Of a stretch of 64,000 bases of DNA, positions 51,181-63,505 are shown piece by piece. The translations under genes and the position numbers were made by a program. Every line of letters begins with the position of its first letter. Position 1 is the first letter of the stretch. The stretch spans positions 870,001-934,000 of the forward strand of contig CAJHZI010000647.1 of assembly GCA_905160935.1 (NCBI GenBank), in the 5' to 3' direction. Source of the stretch: Enchytraeus crypticus. Its lineage: Eukaryota > Annelida > Clitellata > Enchytraeida > Enchytraeidae. The notes below the pieces were generated by a model. It was given only the letters and a program-made list of their open reading frames with translations. It ran no database searches and was not told the DNA's origin.

Positions 51181-51687
51181 CATAACTAATGATTGATTGA
51201 CTAATTATGTAAATTAGTGTCTTTCACTTACATAATTTATTATGCTACCTCGCTGGGTTAGCGCTAGAGCAGAAAAGCAACTTTACATTCTGTGCTCGAT
51301 TGTTCAGTCTACATGTATAGGACTTGACAACTAGTAATATATAATATTAGGCAATTTATTTAAATTATTCTAGTGTTTAATTAATTCCATCTACTATATA
51401 TTATAATTACCTTATTATTACGCATAAAATTACATTGATAAGCGATTTATTAATATGCCCTATTATTTCAAATATTAATATTTTACGAGATGATTGATGT
51501 AATAAACTATTAGCAACAATTAACTGCAACGATTTGCGTTTCACAGTTATTTTGGTACTTTAATGTTAATTTTATATACATGTAGATCGTAGAAAATAAA
51601 TGATTTAAAGAATTGTTTAGTTTTTTATTGATAATTTCTATACTGTGCATTCTATTCGTAAGTGTTGGCTACCTGTTGGTTGGCCAA

Positions 51688-51982
51688 GTTATCACCATCA
51701 TCATCTTCTTCCCTTAAATCCTAGTTTAGCTATAAGGTCGGGATACTAATTAATGGACTTTCTCCATTCCTGTTTGTCCCATACCATATCAAAATCTTTT
51801 TCATTCGTTTAAAATTTTTAAAGCAATTTCTGGAGCCTAGGCGCTCACCAACTGAATGCCCTGTCTGACGTTGGTTTGGATCTTTGTGCTTTGGCCGCCT
51901 TCTACGTCATGTGAAATCATCGATTAATGACTGCACTTGCCGCTATTCTATTCTTAAAACAAACCGGACACAACACGGGGAC
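51688..51982 (-). repeat. family C SINE-like repeat, inner end of left palindrome arm
   Basis: Full-length minus-strand copy whose 5' end (CCCCGTGTTGTGTCCGG) lies within ten bases of the inner boundary of the arm. The mirror copy is at 52866-53162 on the plus strand. Confidence 0.8.
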
Positions 51983-51990
51983 CAAATTAT

Positions 51991-52860
51991 CGATGATGCA
52001 AACAATAACTTAATTGAAGAACAATTTAATTTCGAAGAAAATTTGGTGCTGTGAATTTTAGCACACTAGTTTTGAATAAACCATCCGTTCCATCAAACGA
52101 TTCACGGAAAAAGTGAGACGATACATTTTCTAGATTGAACGACATAGCCAATTGAGGATTGTCACAGCTGTTAGCCGCGCCCACTTTTATACACCTACCG
52201 GCATTGGCATCCATATTGGATTACGTCTGTTGATTATTAGCATTACGTATATATAGATATATATGCATTTAAAAAATAAAATTTCTATATATGTACGTAT
52301 ACAGGGTGAGTAAAAAAAAGATAACACCTGCAAAAAGTTTGAATATCTCAGGCTATTGTTAATATTTGTAAATTAAACTTTTACCAATTAATAAGGGACT
52401 AATTTCTGGTGGGATGGCCAATTTTCATTTATTTTGGTGCAAAATGTTGCTTATATAGTAATCGGTCTCTGTGTTATTTTATTAACTAGACCAAGACTTA
52501 CAGCTCCCAAACTACCCCAGGCAGGACCTACCCATGTTAGTGTTCGTTATACCTTCGCGTTGTGAATTGGCACAGATAGCAAACTGAGCAGTGTTAGCAA
52601 CACTAACAACAAGCAACAACAATACACTCTTTTAACAATAATTAAGTACCACACCTAAATACTGCACAATAGATTAGAATATGCAGCATAGTACATGGTT
52701 ATGATAGGCATACATTGAAGAGGTTTTACAGTGCAAACTTTGCAGCGATTAAATAAAATTAACAGGTTGAATGTTTAATAAAATTTCGTATGACTCAGCT
52801 AGGTTTCTAATCGGCGGCAATACCTGTTATTTAAATTATTATAATATTTGTCCGTAGGCT
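51991..52860. other. unique spacer of the inverted duplication
   Basis: 870 bp with no mirror counterpart. Near 52301 it holds ACAGGGTGAGTAAAAAAAAG, which resembles a mariner-type terminal repeat, but no matching second end was found. A 62-codon minus frame at 52026-52214 has no recognisable domain. Confidence 0.7.
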
Positions 52861-52865
52861 ATAAT

Positions 52866-53162
52866 TTGGTCCCCGTGTTGTGTCCGGTTTGTTTTAAGAA
52901 TAGAATAGCGGCAAGTGCAGTCATTAATCGATGATTTCACATGACGTAGAAGGCGGCCAAAGCACAAAGATCCAAACCAACGTCAGACAGGGCATTCAGT
53001 TGGTGAGCGCCTAGGCTCCAGAAATTGCTTTAAAAATTTTAAACGAATGAAAAAGATTTTGATATGGTATGGGACAAACAGGAATGGAGAAAGTCCATTA
53101 ATTAGTATCCCGACCTTATAGCTAAACTAGGATTTAAGGGAAGAAGATGATGATGGTGATAA
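52866..53162 (+). repeat. family C SINE-like repeat, inner end of right palindrome arm
   Basis: Mirror of 51688-51982. The two inverted copies face each other across the unique spacer and could have driven formation of the inverted duplication. Confidence 0.8.
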
Positions 53163-53667
53163 CTTGGCCAACCAACAGGTAGCCAACACTTACGAATAGA
53201 ATGAACAGTATAGAAATTATCAATAAAAAACTAAACAATTCTTTAAATCATTTATTTTCTACGATCTACATGTATATAAAATTAACATTAAAGTACCAAA
53301 ATAACTGTGAAACGCAAATCGTTGCAGTTAATTGTTGCTAATAGTTTATTACATCAATCATCTCGTAAAATATTAATATTTGAAATAATAGGGCATATTA
53401 ATAAATCGCTTATCAATGTAATTTTATGCGTAATAATAAGGTAATTATAATATATAGTAGATGGAATTAATTAAACACTAGAATAATTTAAATAAATTGC
53501 CTAATATTATATATTACTAGTTGTCAAGTCCTATACATGTAGACTGAACAATCGAGCACAGAATGTAAAGTTGCTTTTCTGCTCTAGCGCTAACCCAGCG
53601 AGGTAGCATAATAAATTATGTAAGTGAAAGACACTAATTTACATAATTAGTCAATCAATCATTAGTT

Positions 53668-53850
53668 ATGTAAGCAATACTCCAACAGTTCTAGAATGTC
53701 TAAATAGCGTAGGGGTAACGTCATGAAGTTCTAAATGACAGATCCTGAGCTGAACTGAACCCTCGTGGATTCAAATCCCAGCTGCGCTGATCTGAGAGCA
53801 ACATCTTGGACATTCACTGGACTGGTTATACGGAAAATAGTATAAATTAC
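53668..53850 (+). repeat. family E SINE-like repeat, right arm
   Basis: Mirror of 51005-51180. GGATTCAAATCCCAGCTGCG is its B-box block. Confidence 0.75.
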
Positions 53851-54033
53851 CTATTGGGTGATTTTCTCAATCAATACTGTCAATAATACTATCCAATCAA
53901 ATTCAAATAAATGTCCTTTGTTCTAATCTGCACAAAGAGCGGCTAGCAGTGCATTCATAATAGAGGCATCAGCATTCATATTTGTACCGTCTTCTTCAGT
54001 ATAATTAAGTTCTATCAACATTTTTCTGTGAAA

Positions 54034-55524
54034 TTAAAAATGCTGCAATTCTGCACGAGCATCTGGCTGACGTACTACTTGAACTCTCATGTGATAGAAG
54101 ACGTATCCGATGGCTTCGTAGCACGGCAGCACGAAGGTGTTGATGATAGTTTGATAGTAAATTCTGCAGAAACTGATGCGGATGTGGAAGCAGCGAAGGT
54201 ATGGCATGCAGCACCAGACCCTGATGAACATGGTACAGGCAAATATGACACCCCAACAGCAGGCAGCTGGCACCCCAAGTATGAGCGACGTTATTCTGTA
54301 GCACCAAAACTTTGTGCCTGTGTAGACCTGTACAGTGAGAGCAATCAGTGAGTAAGTAAAGGACATTTAGAATATTATCTGGATTTTTGAATTTGCACCG
54401 TTTTTGGACCTTCATTTTGCTCGCCGGCTTGATTTTGTCTCAATAGTGCTAGATGCTGTCATTGATGATTGTAGCACTCTAGTTGTTGTTATGTTATGTT
54501 ATGTCAGTGAAATAATCGATATGGTAATCAACGAATCATTCTATCAATTATTGAATCACTCAGTCAGTCCGACATATTCAGTCAATCAGTCAGTCAATCA
54601 ATCAGTCAGTCAGTCAGTCAGTCATTCAGTCGATCAGTCAGTCCGTCAGTCAGTCAGTCACTCAGTCAGTTAGTCAGTCAGTCAGATACGCAGTTAATGA
54701 ATCTATGAACCAATAAATTTATAAACCAACCAATCAATAAATCAATCAATAGATTCATGAATAAATCAATCAGTCACTCAATTAGTCAATCAATCAATAA
54801 ATAAAATTAATAAATTAATCATGAATAATTATTATGCTGTCATTTTAGAGCGCTAAAGATAGATGAATCAAAATCGATTACATATTTAGATTTGCTATTA
54901 TGCCAGACCCTTTGGTTTATTGCTTATTTTTAAACGTTAGCTGAATATTGTATATACATCGTTAGCTGAATGTTGTACAGACGATGTTGTCAATATGAAG
55001 CTTTTATAGCCTAACCTATGTTGTTTTCTTGTATTGAAACCTATATAGCCTAGCTCATGTTGCTTGTTTGTACTTAAGACTATATAGCCTAACCCATGTT
55101 GATTACTTGTATTGAAGCCTATATAGCCTATTTCATGTTGTTTGCTTTTACTGAAGACTATATAACCTAGCCTATGTTGTTGCTTGTATTGAAGCTTATA
55201 TCACCTAGCCTATGTTGTTTGCTTGTATTGAAGCCTATATAGCCTATCTCATGTTGTTTGCTTGTAATGAAGCCTATATTACACATATCCTACCTGGTTG
55301 CTAACTTTCCATACATCTTCTTGGCTCTGCACTTGATCGGTCGGTTCTGGGAATAAATCATCGAACTGGATCTACATAAAGACACACAGTACAAGTATAA
55401 ACTACAAACATCGAAAACTATATACCTGAGATAATTATTCTTCTATAAAATGATGACAGGTCAGAGGATCTGAATCAATTATAACTCTCTGAATCAGAAA
55501 TCTATGGTGTAGAAATATAACCAA

Positions 55525-55587
<63 letters not shown>

Positions 55588-55653
55588 CATATAGGCCTAT
55601 ATATATATATATATATATACTGTATATATACATGTACTGTATATATACATGTA

Positions 55654-55717
<64 letters not shown>

Positions 55718-56474
55718 TTAAAATTTTGTCAATCAAACTACTCATGATAAAATAACAGCAGGCTATAGCTTGTAAGATTCAGACAGATCGAGACCACTCC
55801 CACTATCAGCCCTCCTAATTTCGTCCCTGACTTTCCTTGATTGGCTTCAAAAGCGTGGTGTACTGGTTTCGACTGGTTTGGGCTGGATTGGACTGGTTTA
55901 CTAGATATTTTACACCATTTGTTGGACATTATTATAATTTTTCCAGTCGTGTTAACATTGATTCCGAATTGCTTGTTCTTATTATGAACTATATTAGTGC
56001 TTGAATGGTTTTTATTTTGAACCAACGTTGCTAAAGATGTATTACCGTTATCTTGCCGAAGAATATCTCGGTAATGAACGAAATAATACGGATCGAAATA
56101 TTACATTACCACCCATACTAAGTAACAGAATTAACATAACGGCACACTGGGTCAGGAAGCACAGATGCTGGTTTATGACAACAACATTACAACATTGCAT
56201 TAAACAACATTGCAACAACTACATTAAACAACATGAGAGGAATTGACCGACTAACCTTGATGTCACCTTCGACGCTGAAAGGATCTCTCCCAAGCTTGTC
56301 TGTAGCGCTGCTAGGTATTGTGGCGTATACTTCGTTTTCCTCAGTTTTTCCGCTATAATTTGCCCCAGCCACAGCACCCCCGACCACTGCGGGTTCGTGT
56401 TTTACGGTGGATGATCCGCTAAATTCCGCGTTAGAATACTCGTTCTCAGTTTCTTTTCCAGCTGGCTTAGACAT
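54034..56474 (-). CDS. CAV: caveolin, right-arm copy, 3 exons
   Basis: Second complete caveolin gene, the mirror image of the copy at 48391-50817. Exons on the minus strand: 56474-56256, 55371-55294, 54327-54034. The conceptual 196-residue product shows no difference from the left copy in any exon I compared, including the FDDLFPEP signature and the scaffolding segment. Upstream sequence is also duplicated to 58148, so both copies should carry the same promoter region. The two genes converge, with stop codons 3.2 kb apart. Length changes between arms are confined to simple repeats in the introns. It could be a true second locus, a copy kept identical by gene conversion, or a second haplotype placed here by the assembler. 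Confidence 0.88.
54370..54490 (+). repeat. family F repeat in caveolin intron 2, right arm
   Basis: TTTGCACCGTTTTTGGACC, GCCGGCTTGATTTTGTCTC and TAGTTGTTGTTATG tail. Confidence 0.75.
54993..55284. repeat. 39-bp minisatellite in caveolin intron 2, right arm
   Basis: Mirror of 49575-49866, with the same unit order. Confidence 0.85.
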
Positions 56475-58085
56475 GTCTGCTGATTCGTATGGAGGTTTAT
56501 ATTCTCTACGTAGAATTATTTCCAGTTAGAATTATTAGATCACCTAGTATTAGGTTATAGAATTGATCAATATCGCTTACTTTAAAGAAATCTTAGAAAG
56601 ATTTTGAAAAGTTACTGAATATTATTCTGCTAGAACCAATCTAGTCGCTCTCGTATGCTCTTCAAACACGTGCTTATGGATGATGGATAAATCGACAGTG
56701 ATTATATAGGCATAGGGCCTGTTAGGCACAGCGGTAAGAATCTACGTAGATGGCCTAGAGCTGATACAGATCATACTGATAAGATGAAACTATAGGCAGA
56801 AAAACAGTTGAAAGTGAAACATTTCGGTAATTTTTCTTTTGCGTAATTGAAGAACAGTTTATTTATCTCTTGAAGGCCTGACCTGTAAACACAATAATTT
56901 TGTAAATTGTATAATAGATAACACTGACGTCAATCCACGTGGGCTTGCGAGGGTATCATCTCCTCCAGTTAAAAGAGTTAAACTTATTCAATCTAAATAC
57001 GGCACATGTACGTGGGCGTGCGTTTGAGATATGGATAAATAAATGCGTAAATTAATAGTTAGCTACATGATCATGAATGTTCCTATATAAAAAAAATTAG
57101 TTTTGTATAATTATACAACTCTTGCGCAACATTATAATATAATTACACATAAGTTGACATAGTTATAAGTAAGTACACAATAATAACACAAATATAATTA
57201 CACGCAATATGGAGCGTACTACGCAGTATTCGATTCAAAATTTTACTATATATTATAATTATTATTAATTATTAGTATTTTTATTTTATTTGTAAGTAGT
57301 TAATTTATTAATTATATAAGGGTTATTATTATTATCATTAATAATAATAATAATAATTATCATTACTGTTATTATTATTGCTATTATTATTATTATTATT
57401 GTTGTTATTATTTATTTTTAAATAAGTGCCCTTATAATTATTATTATTGTTATTAGTAGTAGTAGTAGTATTCTTACTATTATTAATTATTTTGATTATT
57501 ATTTACTTTTATTTTGTAAAGATAAATTCTACAATATAATCTCTGCACTGATTACTTTAAATCGTCGTCAGTAAATTTATGGAGAAGTAGCAACATTTGA
57601 GCCCCTCCAACAAAAAGAATTAAATTGAGCTACCAAGATCGATAACAAGAGAAGCTAATAACGATGTAAGGACAGACAGGCTTCAAGTGTTATAACGTCT
57701 TTAGGAAGTTTTACTGATATGAATGTTATATTATGTATTATCACTTGACGTAAATAGATGGTGTATTTAACAACGTATAAACTTCAAAAAGGACTTTCAG
57801 CGCTTCCTTGAAAGATTTAGTCTATGGGACACTCAATAATGCATTATAGTCCAATATGCTTGAAATTTTTCGCTGGCAAGAGGCTCAAAAAGTTAGAATG
57901 GTTTTTATCTATACGTTTAATTGTTTGTGTGTGACAAAGTGAATAATAAAAATGATTAAAAAATAATAATAGTAATAAAAATAAAAATAAAATTAATCAA
58001 AAAATAAATAATGATGATGATGATGAAAATATCAATAATAATAATAATAATACAAATAATAAAAATAAAAATAAAAATAATACTT

Positions 58086-58127
<42 letters not shown>

Positions 58128-58148
58128 GCCGCTTCTGAGAAAATGGAT

Positions 58149-59662
58149 TAATTAATTATACTAGTTCAGTAGGTTTTGATCGAGGACTTGTAACACTAGT
58201 CTAGTCGTAATTCAATGCCTCAATACACAAAGACCGTAAAGGATTCAAATACGAACCGTAAGTCTTTAACTATAGGCTAGTGCAAAAGGTCAAAATTTTC
58301 AATAATATTTTGGTTACAGATCTATGTATATTCCAATAACTTTTCCCTGTTTTGAGAAATTTGACCTTAATTTGCCCTACATAAATGGCAGAAATGGCAG
58401 AAGTTTTGCAATGACTAATTTCGTCAAACCACTACAGCTTGCCAGTTGCCACCAATAGGCCTATCTTATATTTCGACAACTAATTAAATACATAGACTAA
58501 GTACACAACAAAACAGAAACACATCGTGCGGACAGATTTTTGTCCCATTTTCCTGAATTTCACTCATGGAGTCCAAATTTCTGCCATTTCTGCCAATTAG
58601 CCTGTCAAGCACTATTTGGCAGAAATGCTGAAATTATGTGTAAGAAAGCTTTCAAGAATCATCATATCCATTACCAGTTCATTAACCTGTAAGAAAGAAC
58701 CAATGTCCATATGCCAGACACAATTTTATACTAAATTAAGATGAAAAACTACTTAAAGTTACATATATAGCCGTGCATCATATAGAGTGAGTGTCGTATA
58801 TCAAAATGGCGGCTTTGTAATGTAAACAAAAAATGACGTGTTCATGAAACCTCTCTATATGAAAAGTAAACAGACACTGAAAGGTGAAGGTCGGACGATG
58901 TAGATTTTAGTTAGATTTTAACAGCACAACATTTTCAAGGTGTTTCTTTCTTATTAGAGGACAGGAAATGGTAAAATGCTTTGCAGCCTTATAAATTTAA
59001 TCAGCTTTTACGTGGTAAATGCCAATATAAATGTCAATTTAAGAAATATTTTATAATTTTTCTTGCATTTATCATTATGTTCAATGCCGTCATCGCGTGA
59101 ACAATTTAATTGTTTGTGCTGGTTCTGAAATTTAGTGACTATTTACCCTAACGGTGGCTAATCAATAAACTGTGCATAAAGTGAAGTCACGCATCTGGCA
59201 ACAACATACTCAGTATACAGTTATGCCATACTCGCCGGAAATATTTTGAGTAATGTATACATTTCAAAAGCCTGACACTTCGTAGATATCTAACGTGAAA
59301 TATTAGTTGTGCTTGTTCTGCAAGTCAGTGACTAATTACACTAATAGCTTCTAGATAACTTGTACAACACTCGAGATGCTTCGTCCTATCTACAAATTAT
59401 ATGTGGACATAGCCACGACTATATTAACCATCTTTTGATACACAAGAGTATGATAGATATCATAAGCTCCGTGCCCTAGTAGTGCGTAGTACCTAACTAA
59501 ACACTAATATATTCAAGCGCAATCTATATATTTACATTTTGTTTGTCGTAGTCATGTATTTATACATTTTTAGCAGGTTTAATCTACCATTATTGAATAT
59601 GGTGTATATTTTCTGAAGTATTGAAATCATTGACCAGTACACATTATAGATTTCTCATTGGG
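58149..59662. other. region upstream of Apollo
   Basis: Unique DNA. TGGCAGAAATGGCAGAA at 58387 is repeated inverted near 58576-58597. ATCAAAATGGCGGCTTTG near 58800 resembles a YY1-type core-promoter motif (AANATGGCGGC). No coding sequence seen. Confidence 0.5.
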
Positions 59663-62254
59663 ATGAGCGGGCTAGTGTTAAAGGATTTACCGATAGCTGT
59701 AGACTTCTGGAGGCCAAGAAGCTGCACCCATGTGAAACTGTTCTTCCTTTCTCACATGCATTCAGATCACATTAATGGATTGACAGAGCGGTGGTCGTAC
59801 CATATATACTGCAGTCCGATCACAAAGAAGCTTCTTGTAATAAAATTTAAGGTATATACGGTCATTTTATCTTAGCCGATAGCTGTTGCATGAGCATTGT
59901 CTGACATTTTTGAAGGCAAATTTTGTGCAGTTATGATAAGAGAGAGAACTATATTTATTGCAAACATACAGTAACTCATACGGTTGTTAAAGAGGTTACA
60001 AAGTAGCTTAGTTTATAGTCTAGTATCTAGTTGTCCACTTATCTGACATAAGAGGAGAAATTAAAAATAAACAGGCAAAAGTAGATGCAATCTTTGAAGA
60101 AAAGAAAGGGAAACACTCTATAGTCAGTATATGATATTGTTTCAGTACATATATAGTTAACCTTAAAATTAAATTGGCAATATCTTATCTTTATATAGAT
60201 AGTTATAAACAATTAGAAACTGATAATCTGGTAGTCACCAAAATATGAGTGGCCTGATTGGTCAATTATAATATTTATTAACCTCAATTCATAAGATAAA
60301 GCTAGTATTAAATATATACTTCATTGTATAATATTTGAAATGTTAGCATAAAGTATTTCGTTGTGATTTACAAAGTATTTATAGAAGAATCAAAATGCTG
60401 TATTTAAATTGCTATGTAATATATATAAATGACTCATTTCTCTAAATTTTTCTTTGTATATAAGTTGCTTCATTAACTTTCAAAGCACTGCTCATTGGTA
60501 CCCATTTTCACCTCTCAACTTTCAGAGCACTACTCATTGATAAACCTCCTTCCTACTGAGTTTGTATTTCCTTAGTTTGTATCTCAGTGCTATATAAGCA
60601 CACTACTCCTGTGTACATAGTACAATACACAGTCCTATCATTCTCAATGTTGAGCTGCTGAAGCCAGTTAAGTTGTACATCTTTCTCCAACTACTCTAAC
60701 ATCTTGAACCTTTTTTCTCATGATTTTTCACTTGGAATATTCCATTTTCCTACCCGTGAGGATATTCTATTTTCCTTGTCTATGTTGGGCTTAAAATATC
60801 ATTTGTAACTGATATACATTTAAATGTCTTAACTGACATTTGACGCCCTGCTGCCACTTATTGATCTCATCAGTGCTAGTTATGTGCTGCTGGGATATTC
60901 TTTGCATCATCGAGAGAAAATAGAGGAACTTAGACGATAAGTTTCAAACTGTGGAAGTGGCTAAAGATTGAGGGAGATATGAGAGAGAGAGAGAGAGAAA
61001 AAAACTTACATTGAATAGCATATATTGTACAAATATATTTACTACTATTTTTAACAGGCTCTTGAAGACAGAATCCATGCTTTGGAGATGAATGAGCCGC
61101 ATATACTGTCTTACGGAAGGCTTGATGAAACCGTTACAGTGACACTGATAGACGCTCGTCATTGTTACGGTTCTTGCATGTTTCATTTCATCGGTAGCTT
61201 CGGAAGAATTTTCTACACCGGTGACTTTCGCTTCTGTCCAGCAATGCTCTACGACGAATCGTTCAATAGAATCGTTAGATCTGCTCCAGTTGATGATCTA
61301 TACCTGGACAATACCTTCTGTAGCCCAAACTGTCGGCAAATACAGAGCAGAGAGAAGGGTTTGGCAGAGATCGTTGATCTGATCAAAGAGCATGATGATC
61401 ATTTGATTATTCTGTCTCTTAGAACATTGGGAAAAGAAAATCTTCTTATTGCTTTGGCTCATATTCTTCGACGGCGGATATGCGTATCTGCAAATCGCTA
61501 TAAAACACTAATGGCTGTAGAAGCCCCAGATATGTTCACCTGCGACGAGAGTGAGGCAGATATCATAGCAATAGACACTGGTCGTGCTAGCCCATGGCAT
61601 GTGAAGAAATTGAGCAGTCATTATCTTTCAGTTTTAGAGATTATACCAACTGGATTAAATTGTGCTATGCTGGATAATGAAATAATCAGTACGAATAGTA
61701 AAAGAAAAGTTGTTGGCTATTCTGATCATTCAACCTATGAGGAGCTGCAGGAATTTGTGAAAATAGTTGCGCCTAAACGAGTGCATCCCATCCTCACAGC
61801 TTCTACGAGTGGTCGATTAGCGAAGGCAATTCCTGAATTTTGTGATATGCAGTGTTTTGATCGATATTTAACCAAGGATTACGTGTCAGACATAGATACT
61901 AGCCCTATTAGAAATAATAGAACGATAACCTTTGCTAATAATACCAGTCCTCGTTCTCCTTTTAGAGATGTGAAATCTTTTAATTTTCCTTCTAAATTAT
62001 TTCCAACGGGTTCAAGTCCTGCAAAAGCTCTTAAGTTTACAAGTCCTAACAAAATGGCAACGAATTCGAGTAAAAAAGTATCTACATGTCTCTCTGGCTC
62101 GGCTGTAAGAGCATCAACATCAGAATCTGGTCTTACTGATAATATTTCGGAAAAGAGAAAATTATCTCGCAGAAAGTCTGGACTCAAAATACCCAAGACA
62201 TGCCATAGACCAGGCGTGCCAAAGGGAGTGGAGTACGTGTGTGATAGTGATTAG
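59663..62254 (+). CDS. DCLRE1B: SNM1B/Apollo 5' exonuclease (metallo-beta-lactamase, beta-CASP), 2 exons
   Basis: Predicted zinc-dependent 5' DNA exonuclease of the SNM1 family. Apollo processes telomere ends and takes part in interstrand-crosslink repair in the nucleus. Exons 59663-59851 and 61058-62254 join in phase 0 to give 461 residues. Visible motifs: PIAVDFW (Asp14), FFLSHMHSDHINGL with the metal-binding HxHxDH at 31-36, YCSPIT, DARHCYGSCMF (His98; the usual form is HCPGS), IFYTGDFRF (Asp119), LYLDNTFCSP, LRTLGKENLL, and GYSDHSTYEEL of the beta-CASP part. The match is closest to Apollo rather than Artemis or SNM1A, which is clear from the start MSGLVLKDLPIAVDFW. The last 170 residues are Ser/Lys-rich and unalignable. 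I see no YxLxP-type TRF2-binding motif. The stop codon falls at the edge of a dispersed repeat, so the natural C-terminus may have been lost or may lie in further exons. Confidence 0.9.
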
Positions 62255-62365
62255 ATTTTGCACCATTTTGGACTTCTTTTTGCTCGCCAGCTTGATTTTG
62301 TCTCAATAGTGCTCGATGTTGTCATTGATGACTGTAGCACTATAATTATTGTTATTATTATTAGT
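62243..62365 (+). repeat. family F repeat at the Apollo stop codon
   Basis: GATTAGATTTTGCACC, GCCAGCTTGATTTTGTCTC, TGCTCGATGTTGTCATTGAT and an ATT-rich tail. The alignment begins at or a few bases before the Apollo stop codon (62252-62254). Confidence 0.72.
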
Positions 62366-62497
62366 AGATTATGTCATACGTATTTCTGATAATATCTATA
62401 AAGTTTCAATCAGCTTACTTTTAGCTAATGAATCTTAGCATTGTCTTTGAAGCGCTAGTAAGTTATGCAGATATATATATATATATAGTACATTGTT

Positions 62498-62640
62498 TTA
62501 AGAGGGCCGAGCAAGTGGCATATTGGTATGTTGTCTCACTGCAGATCAGTAGATGTAGGGTTCGAATACAGTGCTCTCCCGGTTGTGTGGACATGCTTTA
62601 GAGACAGGAAACTGACATTAAACTTGGCCTCGGGTTATTT
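62498..62640 (+). repeat. family B SINE-like repeat
   Basis: GTTGTCTCACTGCAGATCAG, AGGGTTCGAATACAGTGCTC (B-box-like) and ACAGGAAACTGACATTAAAC, followed by CTTGGCCT. Confidence 0.7.
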
Positions 62641-62654
62641 CCTTAGTTTCATAA

Positions 62655-62766
62655 TTAAGGTTACAGGGTTCAAATCCTAGGCTCATCCATCACTGATATC
62701 TCTTTCGAGTGAGGAAACTGACGTAAACCTTAGCTGACGTTAACCTTAGTTTTACCAGCTTTACCA
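62655..62766 (+). repeat. family A SINE-like repeat
   Basis: GGGTTCAAATCCTAGGCTC, CACTGATATCTCTTTCGAG and GAGGAAACTGACGTAAACC. The final TGACGTTAACCTTAG block is doubled. Confidence 0.7.
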
Positions 62767-63036
62767 GTGTGTGAAGGGGTTGATAGGGGAAGTGAATGTA
62801 GTTATGTTATGCCTTTAATTGTGCATTGATATATACGGCACATATTAGCTGTGAGCAATGAGCAATTTGAGCATATAACAGATACTTGGCTGAAGTTAAT
62901 AGTTACTCTCATGGCATGAACTGGTTTCTTATGCAACTTGATGTTGTTCTGATCTTATTCATAGACCAAAAAATAAGTCATTTATTAGCGAGATATATGT
63001 CGATTGTATTTGATCGTTTTACATTTTAATTAATTG

Positions 63037-63165
63037 GCTGGAGCCAGTGGCGATGTAAGATATTCGACCGCGGATCAGTGCAGGGTTCAAATCCAGGGCT
63101 CTCCCGTCACTGACATCGCTTGCGAGTGAGGAAACTGTAGTTAAAATTAGCTTTACTTTACTTTT
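63037..63165 (+). repeat. family A SINE-like repeat
   Basis: GGCTGGAGCCAGTGGCGATG head, GGGTTCAAATCCAGGGCTC B-box block and CACTGACATCGCTTGCGAG core. Confidence 0.75.
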
Positions 63166-63245
63166 ACTAGATCTGAGGCATTTATTAAATTTTCTCTCTA
63201 ACGTGTCACTATATAATGACATGCATTGCACGGACGTCCCTGACA

Positions 63246-63378
63246 CTCCTGCAGTGGGTTGAACCAGTGGCTTGTTGACAAGTTGTTCGACAACGGATAG
63301 GTAGGTGCAGGGTTCTAATCCAGTGTTCTCACTGTCACGCTATTGAGCAGGAAACTGACGTTAAACTTGGCTTGAGAT
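63246..63378 (+). repeat. family B SINE-like repeat
   Basis: GTTGACAAGTTGTTCGACAA, CAGGGTTCTAATCCAGTG and GAGCAGGAAACTGACGTTAA, followed by ACTTGGCT. Confidence 0.7.
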
Positions 63379-63401
63379 TTTTACATCATCCTTAGCACTG
63401 A

Positions 63402-63461
63402 AATGGAAAATATGAAATTAGTGTTTATTATGTTGAAGTGCTGTTCACAAACATATTGTGT

Positions 63462-63505
<44 letters not shown>

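Larger units (their letters stand above)
46714..51990 (+). repeat. left arm of 5.3 kb inverted duplication
   Basis: 5277 bp matching 52861-58148 in reverse complement, traced from the shared CTGAGAAAATGGAT at the outer end to GGGGACCAAATTAT at the inner end. Contains a whole caveolin gene and repeats of families C, E and F. Differences seen by eye: a (ATT)n length change, a (TA)n length change, two extra GACT units in the right arm, and one substitution (47837 against 57028). Confidence 0.95.
52861..58148 (-). repeat. right arm of 5.3 kb inverted duplication
   Basis: 5288 bp, the mirror of 46714-51990. It ends at GGAT 58145-58148; beyond this the sequence is unrelated to the left flank. Confidence 0.95.

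Noticed and set aside
52026-52214. 62-codon minus-strand frame in the palindrome spacer
   Set aside because: No domain, no splice partners, length compatible with chance.
54028-54351. 107-codon plus-strand frame (mirror at 50500-50823)
   Set aside because: Antisense shadow of caveolin exon 3.
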